Source: Acidobacteriota bacterium (lineage in GTDB: Bacteria > Acidobacteriota > Terriglobia > Terriglobales > Acidobacteriaceae). From it: DNA of 23,244 nucleotides. A program made the position numbers and the translations under genes. The notes below the pieces were generated by a model, which had not been told where the DNA came from, ran no database searches, and saw only the letters and a program-made list of their open reading frames with translations. This document shows positions 1 to 8,020 of the stretch, one piece after another. The stretch is from assembly GCA_021851465.1 (NCBI GenBank), contig JAJZDL010000014.1, positions 1-23,244 of the forward strand, given 5' to 3'. Position 1 is the stretch's first letter, and the number at the start of each line of letters is the position of its first letter.

Positions 1-52
1 CACGGCGACGGTGATCCTCCTCTGGGTTTATGTCTCTCAACACAAACCGTAG
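1..52 (+). other. Possible 3' end of a membrane-protein gene cut by the window edge
   Basis: The frame starting at base 2 is open to a TAG at 50-52 and reads TATVILLWVYVSQHKP. It has a hydrophobic stretch followed by a short polar tail, as at the cytoplasmic end of a last membrane helix. Only 16 codons are visible, so no family can be named and chance is possible. Confidence 0.2.
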
Positions 53-98
53 CAGGGCTCTACCGCCGCCGCTCAAACGCTAATTTGGACAAGAGTGA

Positions 99-407
99 CT
101 GTCACTATACCTGCTTGGATTACGGAGCTGGCAACTTGCTATTGGTGGAGTTCTAGCAGGATTTGCGCTAGCTCTAATATTTGGTGCTCCACTTGATCGA
201 ATATTGCCTCGGCGGCTTGAGCCGTTTCGTCCTCCACCTTGGAAAGTGAAGAAGTCTACGGCCACATCTCCCGCACCATCCACGACCACATTTCCCGCAC
301 TATCTACGACCATATTTCCCACACTAAGAGACGACGCTGGTATGCCTAAGCAAGAAGGCCAATCGGGGGATGAACCTCCGAAAGAACCGCCGACAGGTTC
401 TATATGA
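99..407 (+). pseudogene. Remnant of a small membrane-anchored, Pro/Thr-rich protein
   Basis: This frame is open from 99 to a TGA at 405-407. It shows one clear hydrophobic segment (about 132-200, LAIGGVLAGFALALIFGAPL) followed by a basic patch and a Pro/Thr/Ser-rich tail. The tail DNA holds a degenerate tandem duplication of about 27 bp between 260 and 330. There is no ATG, GTG or TTG start before the hydrophobic segment, and the only start (TTG at 204) lies after it, so the 5' end appears lost or frameshifted. It runs directly into the first Rhs fragment. I do not recognise a family. It could be debris of an Rhs-associated immunity gene, but nothing proves it. Confidence 0.25.
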
Positions 408-820
408 GTCCGGCGGGCGACGTGATCGCGGACGCCAACAACCGGTACCTGTACGACGCGGAGGGCCGGCTGTGCGCGGCGACGACGCTCGAAGGGGCCG
501 TCGGCTACCTGTACGACGCGGCGGGCGACCGCGTGGCCAAGGGGACGATCACGACGATGAGTTGCGACATCACGACGAACGGCTTTGTGCAGACGGCGGG
601 GTATGTCGTCGGGCCGGGCGGCGAGCAGTTGACCGAGGTGGATGCCGCCGACGTGACCACGGCGAACCCCAGCGGCTGGGCGCACACCAATGTTTATGCG
701 GGCGGCAAGCTGATCGGGACTTACGACGGCACTGTAAGCGCGCCCACGCTGCACTACTACTTCGACGATCCGCCTCCTTTTTGTGCCAGAAAAGAATGCG
801 GTGCCAAATGCGCTGCATAA
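404..820 (+). pseudogene. Rhs/YD-repeat protein, internal fragment
   Basis: The 138-residue product contains two YD-type repeats (YLYDAEGRLC around residue 15 and YLYDAAGDRVAKG around residue 35), then the segment VYAGGKLIGTYDG and LHYYFDDP typical of the stretch just before the Rhs core. Rhs proteins are large exported or phage-like shells that carry a C-terminal toxin and normally exceed 1000 residues, so this is a fragment. It is cut at both ends. A TGA in frame at 371-373 closes the 5' side and the ATG at 404 is probably incidental. Homology stops at about 772, where a normal Rhs would continue into a core such as PLGTRR. Instead 16 unrelated residues follow and then the convergent efflux gene. 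The same YAGG...YFD(D/E)P stretch recurs at 2659-2727. Confidence 0.75.
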
Positions 821-823
821 CAA

Positions 824-2428
824 CTAATGTACGGCCATCTCTTCCGCGGCGGGCTTGGCCACGCGCTTGGGCGGGAGGCGCATGAGGAAGGGCAGCGGCG
901 AGAGCGCCAGAATCACGACGGCGAGGATGGCAAAGGCATTTTTGTAGCTCAGCATCGAGGCCTGGCGCAGCATCAGTTGATAGGCCTCGCCGATGGCGAG
1001 CCGACTTGCGCCGGCGGGCGCCATGCCGCCTTTGATGAGGGCCTCCTTTACGCGGTCCATGAACCCGTTGTAGGCGGCACTGCCGGAGACCACGTTGGCC
1101 GCCAGCGCAGACTGGTGGACCTGGGAGCTGCGCGCAATATATGTGGTCAGCAGAGCGGTGCCCGCGCTGCCGCCGAGGTTGCGTGCGAAGTTAGAGAGGC
1201 TGGAGATCTGGTTGCTCTTGGTGGCGGGCACACCGACGTAGTTGAGCGTGCTGATGGGGATGAAGACGAAGGGCAGTGCGATCACCTGCAACATGCGCCA
1301 CTCGGTGACGGAGGCGAAGCTGGTGGTGAGATCGAGCCGGGTGAGGTTGTAGATGCCCAAGGCCGTAACGATGTAGCCGCAGCAGACCATCAGGCGCGGG
1401 TCCATCTTTCCCAGTGTGCGCCCGGCGACGAACATCATCGCCATGAGCATGAAGCCCGCGGGCGATAGCACCATTCCGGCGCGCTCGGCCGTGTAGCCGA
1501 GCAGCACCTGGAGGTACTGCGGAATCAGCACGGTCGAGCCGAAGAGAACCATGCCGAGAACAAGCTGGAGGAAGACGGCGGTGCCGAAGTTGCGGTTCTT
1601 GAGCAGCTTGAGATCGACGATGGGGTCGGGGTGGTTCCACTCCCAGTAGGAGAAAAATATAAGCAGACAGACCGCCAGAATTGCCGTGAAGCGGATCATG
1701 GGATCGCCAAACCAGTCTTTTTCCTGGCCCTTGTCGAGCGTGAACTCGAGGCAGCCGACGCCGAGAGCGACGAGGCCGAGGCCCATGAAATCCACCTTGA
1801 GGTGCTTGCTGGCCTCCTTGCGCGCCTTCAGGAAGGGCGGGTCCTCAACCATGCGGTTGGAGAGGTACAGCGACAGAAGACCCACCGGGAGGTTGATGAA
1901 GAAGATCCAGTGCCAGTTGAAGTTGTCGGTGATCCAGCCGCCGAGGGTGGGGCCGATGGCGGGCGCGACGACGACGGCCATTCCATAGAGGGCGAAGGCC
2001 TGTCCGCGCTTTTCAATGGGGAAGGTATCGGCGAGGATGGCCTGCTCGCTTGTGGCGAGGCCGCCGCCGCCGAGGCCTTGCAGGATGCGCGCCAGGATGA
2101 GAAGCGGCAGCGTCTGCGCCAGGCCGCACAGCAGCGAGCAAGCCGTAAACATCGCCACGCAGGACATGTAGAAGCGCTTGCGCCCGAAGCGGTTGGCCAG
2201 CCAGCCGGAGATCGGCAGGATGATGGCGCTGGAGACCAGATAGCTGGTCAGCACCCAGGTTGCCTCCTCCTGGCTTGCGCCCAGCGACCCCGCCATGTGC
2301 GGCAGCGCTACGTTGGCGATGGAGGTGTCGAGCACCTCCATGAACGTGGCCAGCGTCACAGTGACAGCAACCGCCCAAGGATTGTGGCGCGGCTTCCAGT
2401 GCAGTTCGTCGAAGACTAGCTCGGACAT
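824..2428 (-). CDS. MFS multidrug efflux transporter, DHA2 (EmrB/QacA) family
   Basis: The 534-residue protein fits the 14-transmembrane-helix DHA2 branch of the major facilitator superfamily, which exports drugs and other lipophilic compounds across the inner membrane using the proton gradient. Visible signatures are the family motif LDTSIANVALP in helix 1 (about residues 33-43), motif A GWLANRFGRKRF after helix 2 (about 75-86) and the antiporter motif C region (GMAVVVAPAIGPTLGGWI, about 148-165). Length matches EmrB (about 510). The chosen ATG is preceded by GGGGTGG. No membrane-fusion (EmrA) or outer-membrane (TolC) partner is adjacent. The gene lies alone between two Rhs fragments and runs opposite to them, so it looks inserted into, or captured by, the Rhs locus. 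The substrate cannot be read from sequence. Confidence 0.9.
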   Translation of the reverse strand: MSELVFDELHWKPRHNPWAVAVTVTLATFMEVLDTSIANVALPHMAGSLGASQEEATWVLTSYLVSSAIILPISGWLANRFGRKRFYMSCVAMFTACSLLCGLAQTLPLLILARILQGLGGGGLATSEQAILADTFPIEKRGQAFALYGMAVVVAPAIGPTLGGWITDNFNWHWIFFINLPVGLLSLYLSNRMVEDPPFLKARKEASKHLKVDFMGLGLVALGVGCLEFTLDKGQEKDWFGDPMIRFTAILAVCLLIFFSYWEWNHPDPIVDLKLLKNRNFGTAVFLQLVLGMVLFGSTVLIPQYLQVLLGYTAERAGMVLSPAGFMLMAMMFVAGRTLGKMDPRLMVCCGYIVTALGIYNLTRLDLTTSFASVTEWRMLQVIALPFVFIPISTLNYVGVPATKSNQISSLSNFARNLGGSAGTALLTTYIARSSQVHQSALAANVVSGSAAYNGFMDRVKEALIKGGMAPAGASRLAIGEAYQLMLRQASMLSYKNAFAILAVVILALSPLPFLMRLPPKRVAKPAAEEMAVH

Positions 2429-2652
2429 GCCACCCCACTGCTCGATCGTCGCGTCAACGGCTCAGCCCCCATCGGTACATTCTATGTGGAAGCTGCGCAA
2501 TGGCCAAGATGCGCGGAGATAAACCTGCATTCCGCCTTGCCTCCGCCTTTGCCTCGACGGGTGGCCCAAGTCTGAAATCGGCGACGGAATGGGTTGCTCC
2601 GCGTATCGATTGTTGAGCATGGGTTTATGCTCACGATGCGAGGTGTATCCGT

Positions 2653-3273
2653 ATGACGCGGTATGCGGGCGGGAGGCTGATTGGTAGATGCGATTCAATT
2701 GGCTTGCACGACTACTTCGACGAGCCGCTGGGGACACGGCGCACGCGGGCGTCGGGTGTACTGGCGGCCGTCTACCGGTCGCTGCCCTTCGGCGACGGCT
2801 TCGCGGAGAGCATCGCCGCCAGCGCCGACGACCCCACCGAGAACCACTTCACCGGCAAAGAACGCGATGTGGAGAGTGGAAACGACTACTTCGGAGCGAG
2901 ATACTACAACAGCACAACGGGCAGGTTTCTATCACTCGACTGGAGTGCGAAGAGCGATGAACCAGTACCTTATGCGAAGCTCGACAATCCGCAATCTTTG
3001 AACCTATATGCATATGCAGCGGACAATCCGCTTCGGTATGTTGATGCCGACGGACATGTTGATGTGGCTGCAATGTGTGCAGGTAAACCGGATCATTGCA
3101 ATGTCGAAGTTCAGCAGAATGTTAATTCTATAAGCAAAGATGGCAAGACAACATCCACAATCAGCCTTACGACATACTTCATATTAACCCACGATAAAAA
3201 AGGGAAAAACTTCGTCCATTATCACATGGGCAATAGCAGCAATGGTATCGGGCGTACCGCTATCGGCAGGTGA
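2653..3273 (+). pseudogene. Rhs core fragment with the start of a variable C-terminal tip
   Basis: Residues 1-135 are a canonical Rhs core end: YAGGRLIG, YFDEPLGTRR, VYRSLPFGDGF, the strong motif HFTGKERDVESGNDYFGARY, GRFLSLDW and NPQSLNLYAY, closing with DADGH in place of the usual DPDGH. After about base 3060 the base composition drops and a non-core tip follows (residues 136-206), ending at a TGA at 3271-3273. The tip seems to continue in other frames: frame +2 reads VPLSAGELETIVD at 3254-3292 and frame +3 reads on from 3270. One or two frameshifts, or sequencing errors, therefore break the tip. There is no Rhs N-terminal region upstream in frame (TGA at 2614), so this is an orphan core-tip cassette rather than a full gene. 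Confidence 0.75.
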
Positions 3274-3638
3274 GCTGGAGACGATTGTCGACAGATGCCG
3301 AGATACAAAATCAAGGTGTAACGAAGGGTTTAGGAGAAAACACGACCGAGCTATTGACGGCGCTCGCCGTAAAAGAAAGCACGCTAGGGATCGAAGATCC
3401 AGTAAACCCGTTGCAACTCTCCTATAGTTCCGGTACATGCTCAACCAGCGACAAAGTCAGCAATATCGAAGGTGCTCTCGACATCTTTAACTGGGCTGGT
3501 AAAAGTTCAAACTTCTCTCCTTCTCCAACTTATTTCAAGTATAATGGGCCTCAGAAGAAACCTGGCCAGCAAGAAAAGAATACACAGATTTACACGAAGA
3601 TCTACAGCGGTATTGTTGAAGCATCGAGAATAAATTAG
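3270..3638 (+). pseudogene. Rhs toxin tip, possible lysozyme-like (muramidase) domain
   Basis: The 122-residue reading from GTG 3270 looks like the distal half of the Rhs tip, separated from it by frameshift. Its layout recalls lysozyme-superfamily domains: LLTALAVKESTLG (residues 28-40, with Glu36 in the place of the catalytic glutamate), then VNPLQLS (45-51), SNIEGALDIF (64-73), and FKYNGP (89-94) in the place where transglycosylases have an AYNGG-type motif, followed by a Tyr-rich helix to the end. This fold assignment rests on motif order only and is an inference. The downstream gene encodes an exported protein, as expected for immunity against a cell-wall enzyme. If the frameshifts are real, the toxin is dead or must be expressed by recombination onto an intact Rhs gene. 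Confidence 0.4.
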
Positions 3639-3665
3639 TTTTAAAAGCATTACAAAAAGGCTTGG

Positions 3666-3674
3666 AAAGAGAGG
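3666..3674 (+). promoter_or_regulatory. Ribosome binding site deciding the start of the exported Cys-rich protein
   Basis: AAAGAGAGG lies 5 bases upstream of ATG 3680 and would fall inside the coding region if the TTG at 3662 were used. It supports the shorter product, which begins directly with the signal peptide. Confidence 0.5.
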
Positions 3675-3679
3675 CTTTC

Positions 3680-4429
3680 ATGGGCCATTCTGTAAAAATT
3701 AAAAACCAACTTGCAGTGATTAATGTGATATTTGTCATTATATTGATGCAAGCCAGCCATCGTCTATTTGCCGAAATTGAGAATGACAATCCTACAACTG
3801 TTATTAAAGCAATAAATTGCATGGAAACTCATGACAAATTTATGTCTCCCATTCTGGGAATGGGACTTAATGAATCAATGAACAGAGGCGTGGTGATTAG
3901 AGCAAAATATCTCCTTCAAAAAAATACGACATTAGAAGTAACAGAACAGCCGCGTACGCATTCAGGTGATGATGCTTACAATTCTATGATTGTCGTTAAT
4001 CGGGCAAACAAAACAAAAGAATATGTTCTTGCACAATTAATCAAGAGAGGCGGATATTTCAGGCTTTGGCAAGCGTCGTCATTTTGTTCTATGTCAGGTC
4101 ACGGCTTTCTGATCCTCGCTTTTCAGGCCGTGGGGGCGAGTGGCTGGGAAGCCTACGTTCTGGTTCGCTGGTCTCACAGTAGAATAGACGTCAATGCATT
4201 TCCTACGGTGTCTCAGGGAAAAATTGTAGTTGATCGCGCAGATGCTAAAGACTATGAGCTCTGGTCCGCGATTGATGCGGATATGACTGACTGCACCGCA
4301 TGTCCGAAACATTATGAGATCCAAGACTGTCAGTTAGACGGAGATTCTATCCGGTGCAAAATGCGAAAGAGAACTATAGGCCCACTTTCCCCTAAAGATA
4401 TGAAAGGGAAGGAAATTACTTTCAAATAA
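3680..4429 (+). CDS. Exported Cys-rich protein, candidate periplasmic immunity protein
   Basis: I recognise no family. ATG 3680 is preferred over the in-frame TTG at 3662 because AAAGAGAGG lies 5 bases before it. The 249-residue product begins with a Lys-containing n-region and a hydrophobic core (VINVIFVIILM), with likely signal-peptide cleavage after ASHRLFA. The mature part has six cysteines (INCME, SSFCS, DCTAC, QDCQ, IRCKM), which fits a disulfide-bonded periplasmic protein. The gene starts 41 bases after the Rhs tip on the same strand and shares its AT-rich composition, unlike all flanking genes. This is the normal place for an Rhs immunity gene, and export would suit a peptidoglycan-degrading toxin. 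The immunity role is inferred from position. It could equally be an unrelated exported cargo. Confidence 0.6.
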   Translation: MGHSVKIKNQLAVINVIFVIILMQASHRLFAEIENDNPTTVIKAINCMETHDKFMSPILGMGLNESMNRGVVIRAKYLLQKNTTLEVTEQPRTHSGDDAYNSMIVVNRANKTKEYVLAQLIKRGGYFRLWQASSFCSMSGHGFLILAFQAVGASGWEAYVLVRWSHSRIDVNAFPTVSQGKIVVDRADAKDYELWSAIDADMTDCTACPKHYEIQDCQLDGDSIRCKMRKRTIGPLSPKDMKGKEITFK

Positions 4430-4431
4430 AT

Positions 4432-4728
4432 GTGATGAAGGCGGTCTATGTAAGCCTTCCCTTCGGCGACGGCTACGCCGCCAACACCGCCGACGACCCC
4501 ACGGAGAACCACTTCGCTGGCAAAGAAAAAGATGTGGAATCGGGCAACGACGACTTCCTCGCGAGATACTACAACTCTGTCATCGGCCGCTTCCTCAGCC
4601 CCGACTGGAGCGCGAGCGACGACCCAGTCCCCTTCGCCAAGCACGGCGATCCGCAGAGCCTCAACCTGTATGAGGATGCGATGAACAACCTGCTCACGAT
4701 GGTCGATCCAGATGGCATTAATAATTAA
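4432..4728 (+). pseudogene. Orphan Rhs core fragment without a tip
   Basis: The 98-residue product repeats the Rhs core seen at 2653: YVSLPFGDGY, DDPTENHFAGKEKDVESGND, ARYYNSVIGRFLSPDWS, DPQSLNLYEDA and the core-closing MVDPDG. It ends only three residues after DPDG, so no toxin tip is attached. The GTG at 4432 is 2 bases after the stop of the exported protein and is probably not a true start. This arrangement (core, tip, immunity, second core) is what remains when Rhs core-tip cassettes are stacked by homologous recombination. GC content jumps back up exactly where core homology resumes. Its TAA overlaps the stop of the convergent XerC gene in a shared TTAA. Confidence 0.75.
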
Positions 4729-5693
4729 TGCGCCCGTGGATGTGTCTCGTCGTAGACGCGTTGCACCTGCCCCGCCGTCAGGTGCGTGTAGCGCTGCGTG
4801 GTCGATAGCCGCTCGTGCCCCAGCATCTCCTGGATCGCGCGCAGGTCCGCTCCCTCCTCCAGCATGTGCGTACCAAAGGCGTGGCGCAGCGTGTGCGGAT
4901 GCACGTCCGATGCAAGGCCTCGATCCAGCGCAATCCGCTTGACGATTCTACCAACACTTCGTGTTGTCAAACGACAAGCCCCGCGCATGCGCAGGTTCAT
5001 CACCAGCGGCCCGTCGGCCACCAGGGCCAGCTTGCCCGCCGCGCGCAGCCGGCCCTCGCGCAGCGGCAGGTAGGCGCGCATCGCCCGCGCCGCCTCATCT
5101 CCCAGTGGAACGTAGCGCTGCTTGCGTCCCTTGCCGCGCACCAGAATCGCGTCGTTCTTCCACTGAATGTCGCCAAGGTCGATGCCTACCAGCTCCGAGT
5201 TGCGGATGCCGCAGCCGTAGAGCAGCTCGAAGATCATGCGGTCGCGCTCCGGCCATGCTGCGGCTTCGTCCTTCGTTGCCGCGCGGTCCGCGGCCCCCAT
5301 CGAATCCAGCAGGCCGTTGACCTCCTCCACGCTGGGCACGCGTGGAAGATGGTGCGGCAGCTTTGGCGTGCTCACCAGCGTCGCCGGGTTCTGCTCGATT
5401 GTGTGCTCCTTGGCCAACCATTTGAACCACGAGCGCACCGCCGCCAGCGCCCGCGCCGCGCTCGCCTTGGTCAAGCCGCGTTCATACAGCGATCCCAGAT
5501 AAGAGCGGATGTGCAGGTGGTCGACGGTGGCAACCGTCGCCTCCGCTCCAAGCGTCGCTGCCAGATACGCCGCGAAGTTCCCAACCTCGCGGCGGTACGC
5601 CCGCACCGTATGCGCGCTGGCGTTGCGCTCATTTTCCAGCACCGCGAGAAACCTCTCGGCCAGCGCATCGAACTGTGTGGCGTCTGCCTTCAT
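4725..5693 (-). CDS. xerC: Tyrosine recombinase, XerC-like
   Basis: The 322-residue protein has the two-domain layout of Xer recombinases, which cut and rejoin DNA at dif sites to resolve chromosome dimers. The N-terminal SAM-like DNA-binding domain (residues 9-95) contains NERNASAHTVRAYRREV, typical of XerC. The catalytic domain has all active-site residues: Arg164 (CGIRNSEL), Lys188 (VRGKGRKQRYVPL), His267 and Arg270 (HPHTLRHAFGTHML), His293 (MLGHERLSTTQ) and the nucleophile Tyr302 (RYTHL). The ATG at 5693 overlaps the TGA of the upstream XerD-like gene (ATGA), so the two are translationally coupled. A longer reading back to 5984 only covers the neighbour's coding region. Housekeeping XerC is most likely, but a role in mobilising the adjacent island cannot be excluded. 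Confidence 0.85.
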   Translation of the reverse strand: MKADATQFDALAERFLAVLENERNASAHTVRAYRREVGNFAAYLAATLGAEATVATVDHLHIRSYLGSLYERGLTKASAARALAAVRSWFKWLAKEHTIEQNPATLVSTPKLPHHLPRVPSVEEVNGLLDSMGAADRAATKDEAAAWPERDRMIFELLYGCGIRNSELVGIDLGDIQWKNDAILVRGKGRKQRYVPLGDEAARAMRAYLPLREGRLRAAGKLALVADGPLVMNLRMRGACRLTTRSVGRIVKRIALDRGLASDVHPHTLRHAFGTHMLEEGADLRAIQEMLGHERLSTTQRYTHLTAGQVQRVYDETHPRAH

Positions 5694-6793
5694 GTTTGTT
5701 CCACCAGATTGCCTGCAACCTCTGCAATGCTCCCTGCGCGCAGCTTTCTCTTGCCTCTCGGATGGTGATTGCGATGCACCTGTTTCAAGTGCTCCATCGC
5801 AACGTGCGTATAGATCTGCGTGGTCGCAATGTCCGCGTGGCCCAGCAGCCGCTGTACGCTGCGCAGGTCCGCCCCATGCTCCACCATGTGCGTCGCGCAA
5901 CTGTGGCGCAACATGTGTGGACTTGCCCTGTGGACGCTCCCATCCACCGCGCCCGAGGCTGCGCGCACCATCTCCCAGACCCACTGCCGCGTCAGTGCAT
6001 GGCCGCGCACGCTGAGAAACAGCGCGCGCGGCCCCATTGCGGCCCGATGCAAGCCAACCCGCGCCAGCGCAGGCCGCCCGTGCTTTATGTACTCTTCCAG
6101 CGCTTCCACCGCTCTGCGTCCCAGCGGCACGATGCGCTCCTTGTCCCCCTTGCCGCGCACCTGCGCCCGCGCCTGATCCAGATGCAGGTCCTCCTCGCCA
6201 AGCGCAACGATCTCGCCCACGCGCAGCCCATCTGCGTACAGCAGCTCGAGGATCGCATGGTCGCGTAGCGCCAGTGCAGCGGCCGCAACACCACCGTGCG
6301 CCGTGTCTGGATTGTGCGCCGTCGTGCCCAGCCGGTCCAGCATCTCGGCGACCTCGCTCTCGGTCAGCGACTTCGGCAGAACCTTCCAGCTTGCGGGCGA
6401 CTCTATGTTCACCGTCGGGTCGTGTGCGATGCGCTTGTCCAGCAGCAGCCAGCGATAGAACCCGCGCAGGCAGCTAAGCTTTCGCGCTACACTCCGCGCA
6501 TCCACATGGTTCGTGCGCATCCGCGCCATGAAGTCCTTTACGTCGTCCTCCTCCGCCGTCAGCAGCAGTGCATCGCGCCGCTCCACCTGCTCGGCGAACT
6601 GCTCCAGGTCGCGCGCATACGCTTCGCACGTTGCGGGCCGCGCCCCCTTCTCCACGCGCAGATAGCCCAGGTACTCGCGCACCATCTTCGCGTTGCCCGC
6701 CGCCTCCACCCGCGTACGCACCACAGCCCCCGCACCGGGAACTTCCGCGGCCTGTACGCGCGCGTAGTCCGAAATCGGAGCACCTCTTCTCAT
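5690..6793 (-). CDS. xerD: Tyrosine recombinase, XerD-like
   Basis: The protein is 367 residues from ATG 6793, or 331 from ATG 6685, where the usual Xer N-terminus MVREYLGYLRVEKGARPAT begins. XerD is normally about 300 residues, so the shorter start may be the true one. The core-binding domain is followed by the XerD-like linker VLPKSLTESEVAEML. Catalytic residues (long numbering) are Arg191 (DGLRVGEI), Lys215 (VRGKGDKERIVPLG), His293 and Arg296 (SPHMLRHSCATHM), His319 (LLGHADIATTQ) and Tyr328 (IYTHV). A Lys/Arg-rich tail of about 30 residues follows the Tyr helix. It is first in a two-gene operon with the XerC-like gene. The adjacency implies a matched pair acting on one site. Confidence 0.85.
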   Translation of the reverse strand: MRRGAPISDYARVQAAEVPGAGAVVRTRVEAAGNAKMVREYLGYLRVEKGARPATCEAYARDLEQFAEQVERRDALLLTAEEDDVKDFMARMRTNHVDARSVARKLSCLRGFYRWLLLDKRIAHDPTVNIESPASWKVLPKSLTESEVAEMLDRLGTTAHNPDTAHGGVAAAALALRDHAILELLYADGLRVGEIVALGEEDLHLDQARAQVRGKGDKERIVPLGRRAVEALEEYIKHGRPALARVGLHRAAMGPRALFLSVRGHALTRQWVWEMVRAASGAVDGSVHRASPHMLRHSCATHMVEHGADLRSVQRLLGHADIATTQIYTHVAMEHLKQVHRNHHPRGKRKLRAGSIAEVAGNLVEQT

Positions 6794-7248
6794 TCCTCAA
6801 TTATCCGCGCCGCCCGCCGCGTCATTCGCCCTATCCGCGCTGCCCGCACCAACCTCGCCAGCACCCTGCGTTACATCCCCCATTGGTTCTTGCTGTTGCC
6901 AGCTCATTTGTTTGTCATTCCGCAGCGTAGCGGAGAAATCCACTTCTCCGCCACACCTACTCGCGCCAGCATCTTCTCATCTGCTTTGAGGTTGCCTGTT
7001 TTGATTGCGACCTCACATTTTTACTTGCAATAGACGACTGCCAGAGAATAAGGTCATCTCCGTCAAGAACATAGCCTGTTGAAGTGTCATGGAACCTGAA
7101 ACTTCCATGCGCAGAGCAGCACTGCGTAGGACCGCCCTTGCCTGTCTTCCCTGGTTCAGGGGCCATATTCAAACCGGCTGGCTGTGTTCTTGAACGGACT
7201 GGGAAATTGCTTCAAATCCCTCATCACAAAAAAGGAATTAGACCAGAA
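6794..7248. other. Intergenic region with a dispersed-repeat copy, no convincing gene
   Basis: This 455-base stretch separates xerD (minus) from the beta-barrel gene (plus) and must hold promoters for both. The recognisable element is a dispersed repeat copy at about 6885-6948. A short minus-strand frame at 6957-7172 (71 codons) has no recognisable domain and no start-site support, so I do not call it. Plus-strand codons upstream of 7249 lack a signal peptide and are treated as leader. Confidence 0.5.
6885..6948 (+). repeat. Dispersed repeat, copy 1
   Basis: CATTGGTTCTTGCTGTTGCC is followed by TTTGTCATTCCGCAGCGTAG and CGGAGAAATCCACTTCTC. The whole unit recurs with few changes at 8052-8139, and related units lie at 8021-8052 and, inverted, at 13150-13254. 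It has the look of an interspersed non-coding repeat family (GTCATTCTGAGCG type) found between genes. It contains no open reading frame. Confidence 0.65.
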
Positions 7249-7875
7249 ATGAAAGGGCCGAAAATCGTGCGCTATATGCTCAAGTCTTCCGTCGTTTCCT
7301 TATTCGTTCTCCTGACCCTGTCCTCTCCCCTCCGCGCGCAGGTTGTGGCTCGGTCGGTAGACGTTTCCGGTAACATTGGTTTCAGCAACCTCTCTGGATC
7401 GGAGACAGTCGACACCAAAAAGCATGTCGCTTTCGGCGGAGCGGGTGCATACAACTTCAATCGCATGTCCTCCCTTGGGTTCGAATACTCTTACCAGATG
7501 TTGGGTTCGGAGACCCAAAATGGGGTTAAACTATCTGGACATATTCAGTCCTATGGCGGCGTCTATCGCGTCTCCCTGATCAAGTCCAAAGGGGTTGTTC
7601 CGTATGTTTTGGTCGCGGGCGGGGGCCTCTCGGAGACGGCGGTTGGATCCGGCGGCGGCATAAAAGCGTCTGCCAGCCAGAATGGTTACTATATCGGCTT
7701 TGGTGGCGGTGCCAGCATCTATGCAGGCCCTCACTGGGGCATTCGTCCAGAGTTCCGCTATGAGCGCCAGCAATTCCTTGCAACGACGATTAATGGCGCC
7801 CAGATCGCAACATACGGTCAGAACTATATCCTCGGCACTGTCTCTCTCTTCTGCCAGTTCGGCGGAAAGAAGTAA
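7249..7875 (+). CDS. Secreted outer-membrane beta-barrel protein
   Basis: ATG 7249 (AAAGGA 12 bases upstream) or ATG 7276 gives about 200 residues with a signal peptide (MLKSSVVSLFVLLTLSSPLRA, cleaved before QVVARS). The mature part alternates polar and hydrophobic residues with many Gly and aromatic positions, in the style of OmpA/OmpW-like eight-stranded barrels: VDVSGNIGFSNLSG, HVAFGGAGAYNFNR, SLGFEYSYQML, SYGGVYRVSLI, YYIGFGGGASIYAG, WGIRPEFRYERQQF, and the end YILGTVSLFCQFGGKK. It probably sits in the outer membrane, but the specific role is unknown. It stands alone, with repeats on both sides. A longer reading from 7084 has no export signal at its start and is rejected. Confidence 0.75.
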   Translation: MKGPKIVRYMLKSSVVSLFVLLTLSSPLRAQVVARSVDVSGNIGFSNLSGSETVDTKKHVAFGGAGAYNFNRMSSLGFEYSYQMLGSETQNGVKLSGHIQSYGGVYRVSLIKSKGVVPYVLVAGGGLSETAVGSGGGIKASASQNGYYIGFGGGASIYAGPHWGIRPEFRYERQQFLATTINGAQIATYGQNYILGTVSLFCQFGGKK

Positions 7876-8020
7876 TCGTTCCGGGACGCATATCGCAACT
7901 CCGGCGAGCGTCCGGCACGCCACTCATCTAAATAGCAAGGCCTGCGTCCCGCTCTCGATTTGCGGGTCTTCGCAACCTCAGTGTGCCACGCCGCTTGTTG
8001 TCACAGCGCAACACCTCTTG

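Noticed and set aside
80..823. Minus-strand open frame of 247 codons opposite the first Rhs fragment
   Set aside because: It is Arg/Val-rich without domain signatures and mirrors the GC-rich Rhs coding strand, which shows clear YD motifs.
6957..7172. Short minus-strand frame of 71 codons in the xerD/barrel gap
   Set aside because: No recognised family, no ribosome binding site and no operon context, so chance is likely.
7477..7490. GGGTTCGAATACTC resembling a tRNA T-loop
   Set aside because: It lies within the barrel coding region, and no cloverleaf arms surround it.
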